Positions 32,721 through 35,455 of a stretch of 35,455 nucleotides of DNA are shown one piece after another (within the stretch, counting starts at the first letter, position 1; the number at the start of each line of letters is the position of its first letter). The notes under the pieces were generated by a model. The model had not been told where the DNA came from. It saw only the letters and a list, made by a program, of their open reading frames with translations, and ran no database searches. Source of the stretch: Lachnospiraceae bacterium. Lineage in GTDB: Bacteria; Bacillota; Clostridia; Lachnospirales; Lachnospiraceae. The translations under genes were made by a program, and so were the position numbers. The stretch covers positions 1-35,455 of the forward strand of contig JAISGP010000068.1 of NCBI GenBank assembly GCA_031263035.1, given 5' to 3'.

Positions 32721-35455
32721 ATGATAGAAAAAAATAAATTTAAAATAAGTAAAACTATAAAGTCTATATTGGCTGTATGTTTAACATTAGTCATGATAGT
32801 AACTATTGCACCTAGTGGAGTAAGTATTATTACTAAAAATAAAAAGCTTTCTAAGGTAGCTAAGGTAGAAGCAGCAGGTATTCCAACGGCACCAAGTGTA
32901 TCAGCTCCCACAGAACCTAATTGGACTACTTTTACTAGTAATGCAACTGATTTTGAACAATTGCAGAATGATATAAGTGCCCAAGCAACACCAGGTTCTT
33001 CTGTAAGTATTATAGTTGCAAATGATATAACTGATGGAAGTTTTCAAGTTAGTGGTAATCATGTTCTTAAAATTCCTAATAATTCTAAAGTGTATTTAAC
33101 CGGAGGAGCTAAACAAGTAACCCTTGATTTCGCGGCTAATGGACAGACAAGTCGTGGTGGAATAAGTGTAAGTGGCGATGCAACTCTTTATTTGTCCAAC
33201 ATAAAACTAACTGGAGGAAATAGAACAGATAATAATGGACCTGGCGGCGGTATTCTTATTGGTTCTGGTCTTGATGATAAAACAGATGCTTCTACAGTTG
33301 TAATGAAAGATGGTACTGAAATTACTGGCAATACTTCTGGAATTGGTGGAGGAGTATATGTTTCTGACAATAGTAAACTTTATATGTTAGGTGGAGTAAT
33401 AAGTAATAATACCAGCACATCAAGAGGTGCCGGAGTTTACCTACATAATGGTGGACAGTTAATTATGAAAGCAGGTGCTATAAGAAATAACACAGCCAAT
33501 GGCGGATATGGTGGTGGTGTAGCAGTTGATAAAGATGGAAGTACTGATAGAAATAGTTACTTTATTATGGAAGCTGGAACAATATCTGGAAATATAAGTC
33601 CTAGTCATGATGGTGCAGGAGTAGCTGTAGCACCTGGCACAACCTTTGATTTAGTACATGGAAGAATTGCTGCTAATCAATCTTCAGGAAATAAAGGTGG
33701 TGGAGTTTGGGTACAAGATGCTACATTTAATATGTGGAATGGTAGAGTAAGTTCTAATGATGCTTGGTATGGTGGAGGTGTACAAGTTGAAACCTCTGAT
33801 ACATCCGGATATAGTTATGATAATGCTACTAAATCTGTCTTTAATATGTATGGCGGAACTATTGGAGGAGAAGGTACAGGAAACACAGGTGCTAATCCTG
33901 GGATACTTCTTGGAGCACCAACAGAAAATGGATTTGGTCGAAATGGTGGAACTTTCAATATGTATGGGGGAGAGATAAGCTACAATATTGGGATAAAAAA
34001 TAATAAAATGGGATTTGGAATTGCTTCGTACAACAACGGAATAGTAAATGTTATGGGTAATTCTGATGTTTCTTACAATTATTCTACAGATAAGACTGGT
34101 AGCGGTGGTGGAATAGGTGTAAATACCGGTAAATTAAACATAGGTAATGATGTAACAATAAAAAATAATGATGCATATAATGGTGGCGGTATATATGTTT
34201 ATAATGGCAATTTAAATTTAAACGGCGGAATTATTTCTGGAAATACAACAGATAAATTAAATGGTCATGGTTGGCAATCTAATAAAGGTGGTGGAATATA
34301 TTTAAATCGAACAGTGTATACAATACAAGATACAGAAATAAAGGATAATTCATCATCAAGTGGTGGAGCAATGTACATTGATTATTGCAATGATACAAGT
34401 AATACCATAACTAATGTGAATTTAAGTCATAATACGTCTGGATTTGGAGGAGCTATATTTACTAATCAAACATATTTCAATATTGCCAATAGTATAATTG
34501 ATAGCAATACTTGTGATGACACATTTAATGCGGGTGGCATTGAGTTATATTATACTAATGGAGTTATTGAACATGTTACTGTTTCCAATAACAAAGCAGG
34601 TTATTCTGCTGGTATTTTAATTGCTGATAGTACGGTGGATATTAATAATTCAAAAGTTGATAATAACACTGCCGTTCATGGAACAGGTGGGATTGGAATT
34701 GCAGAAGCATCGGTAGTTAATATAAATGACAGTATTATTAGTAATAATAAAGCACCATCAACCGGAGGAGGAATTTCATCTACTAATTCATATTATAGAG
34801 GTGATGAAGTAGTTTCCATTAAAAATACCCAAATTATTGGCAATACAGTTGATGCAAATAATGGGTTAGGAGGGGGAATTTATTCTAACTATTCTAAATT
34901 TGATTTAGAGAATGTTACCCTTGCGTCTAATTCAGCTTATAAAGGCGGAGGATATTATACTAGTTCACAATCAGAAATACATTTTACTGGTGATAATATT
35001 ATTAAAGACAATGTAGCTACTACTGATGGTGGTGGTATTTATGATGATTATTGGACTAGTACTAATCCAAACTTTAATAATATATATCTTGAAAATAATT
35101 CTACTATAGCATTTTCAGGAAATATTGCAAATAAAACTAATTTAATTGGAACCTTACCAGATTTGGGAGATTGGAGTGGAGATATACTTTCTACATCAAT
35201 TGATAATGTGCAATTGCCAAGTGGTGTAGTAAAAGATCAGATTGATGATTTTGCTCAGAATAATGATGTTAAAAAACTTATTGTATTTAATAATAACGAT
35301 ATTAATATGACATCTTCTACTCATTATTATACAGTCAAGTTTGATTCAAATGGTGGTTCTGATGTTCCATATCAATTAGTTTCTGATGATGGAAGTTCTA
35401 CAGTAACTAAGCCAGCAGACCCAACTAAAGATGAGTATACATTTGCAGGTTGGTA
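32721..35455 (+). CDS. Secreted right-handed beta-helix surface protein, 3' end outside the window
   Basis: An open frame of 911 codons that runs past the window end. It opens with an N-terminal signal peptide (basic start, hydrophobic stretch LAVCLTLVMIVTIAPSG at about 17-33). Next come many degenerate repeats of about 20-25 residues, with Gly-Gly-Gly-[IV]-[YS] turns and Asn-Asn ladders such as ISGNTS or ISNNTA, the mark of a parallel beta-helix (pectate-lyase or Pmp-like adhesin). At 871 onward (from 35331) a Listeria-Bacteroides/InlB-type B repeat begins (TVKFDSNGGS, then YTFAGW). AAAGGTG precedes ATG 32721. No stop is seen, so a C-terminal anchor (sortase or wall-binding) is expected beyond the window. 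The role is probably adhesion or cell-surface interaction. Confidence 0.88.
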   Translation, partial: MIEKNKFKISKTIKSILAVCLTLVMIVTIAPSGVSIITKNKKLSKVAKVEAAGIPTAPSVSAPTEPNWTTFTSNATDFEQLQNDISAQATPGSSVSIIVANDITDGSFQVSGNHVLKIPNNSKVYLTGGAKQVTLDFAANGQTSRGGISVSGDATLYLSNIKLTGGNRTDNNGPGGGILIGSGLDDKTDASTVVMKDGTEITGNTSGIGGGVYVSDNSKLYMLGGVISNNTSTSRGAGVYLHNGGQLIMKAGAIRNNTANGGYGGGVAVDKDGSTDRNSYFIMEAGTISGNISPSHDGAGVAVAPGTTFDLVHGRIAANQSSGNKGGGVWVQDATFNMWNGRVSSNDAWYGGGVQVETSDTSGYSYDNATKSVFNMYGGTIGGEGTGNTGANPGILLGAPTENGFGRNGGTFNMYGGEISYNIGIKNNKMGFGIASYNNGIVNVMGNSDVSYNYSTDKTGSGGGIGVNTGKLNIGNDVTIKNNDAYNGGGIYVYNGNLNLNGGIISGNTTDKLNGHGWQSNKGGGIYLNRTVYTIQDTEIKDNSSSSGGAMYIDYCNDTSNTITNVNLSHNTSGFGGAIFTNQTYFNIANSIIDSNTCDDTFNAGGIELYYTNGVIEHVTVSNNKAGYSAGILIADSTVDINNSKVDNNTAVHGTGGIGIAEASVVNINDSIISNNKAPSTGGGISSTNSYYRGDEVVSIKNTQIIGNTVDANNGLGGGIYSNYSKFDLENVTLASNSAYKGGGYYTSSQSEIHFTGDNIIKDNVATTDGGGIYDDYWTSTNPNFNNIYLENNSTIAFSGNIANKTNLIGTLPDLGDWSGDILSTSIDNVQLPSGVVKDQIDDFAQNNDVKKLIVFNNNDINMTSSTHYYTVKFDSNGGSDVPYQLVSDDGSSTVTKPADPTKDEYTFAGW

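Noticed and set aside
33188-33978. Repeated GGTGGTGG/AATAAT pattern considered as CRISPR or DNA repeats
   Set aside because: The periodicity is codon-level repetition of beta-helix turns in one open frame; unit lengths vary and there are no constant repeats with unique spacers.

Overview
The window is AT-rich DNA (roughly 30% GC by eye) with strong AGGAGG-type ribosome binding sites, frequent TTG starts, an AAG-anticodon tRNA-Leu and Firmicute-type promoters. It looks like a chromosome segment of a low-GC Clostridia-type Firmicute, quite possibly a Lachnospiraceae member. The taxon is an inference from gene content and style only.

Layout. 1-2050: a PTS EIIC-like membrane protein, then a spacer with a minus-strand tRNA-Leu and a strong hairpin. 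2050-16800: a defence and toxin-antitoxin block. It holds a solo Xre regulator; a type I restriction-modification locus (hsdM, hsdS half-gene, inverted silent hsdS cassette, tyrosine recombinase, complete hsdS, FRG-domain gene, hsdR); a Shedu-like nuclease (SduA); an SF2 helicase gene cut in two by one in-frame stop; an AbiEi/AbiEii pair; an orphan CopG/BrnA-like antitoxin; and a RelB/YoeB pair. 16800-21700: housekeeping-type genes (Fsr-like MFS exporter, RsmF-type rRNA methyltransferase, YgiQ-type radical SAM protein) with two copies of a hairpin repeat between the last two. 21700-32430: an AraC regulator followed by a ten-gene sugar or glycoside catabolism cluster. 32430-end: tandem promoters and the start of a large secreted right-handed beta-helix surface protein that runs off the window.

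How the genes work together. The hsd locus reads as a phase-variable type I system. Four copies of a 15-bp dyad core (two in each orientation) sit at the hsdS joints and 3' ends, around a tyrosine recombinase. Inverting 4671-5351 would fuse the upstream half-hsdS in frame to the inverted cassette, so two N-terminal and two C-terminal target-recognition halves can be shuffled. The FRG, Shedu and helicase genes are co-directional with hsdR and may be one transcription unit.

The catabolic cluster has two Gfo/Idh/MocA oxidoreductases, an SDR, a TIM-barrel isomerase/epimerase with intact metal ligands, a tautomerase, two VOC-fold proteins, and an ABC importer (lipoprotein plus two permeases, no ATPase). 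I do not recognise this set as a named pathway. It fits oxidation of a sugar or glycoside to a keto form followed by enolisation, isomerisation or elimination, and is the best candidate here for an undescribed system. Its regulation shows in the sequence: GCAA-TAT-TTGC palindromes upstream of the first gene, a hairpin-rich leader before the TIM-barrel gene, and a terminator between binding protein and permeases whose 3' arm could instead pair with the permease ribosome binding site.
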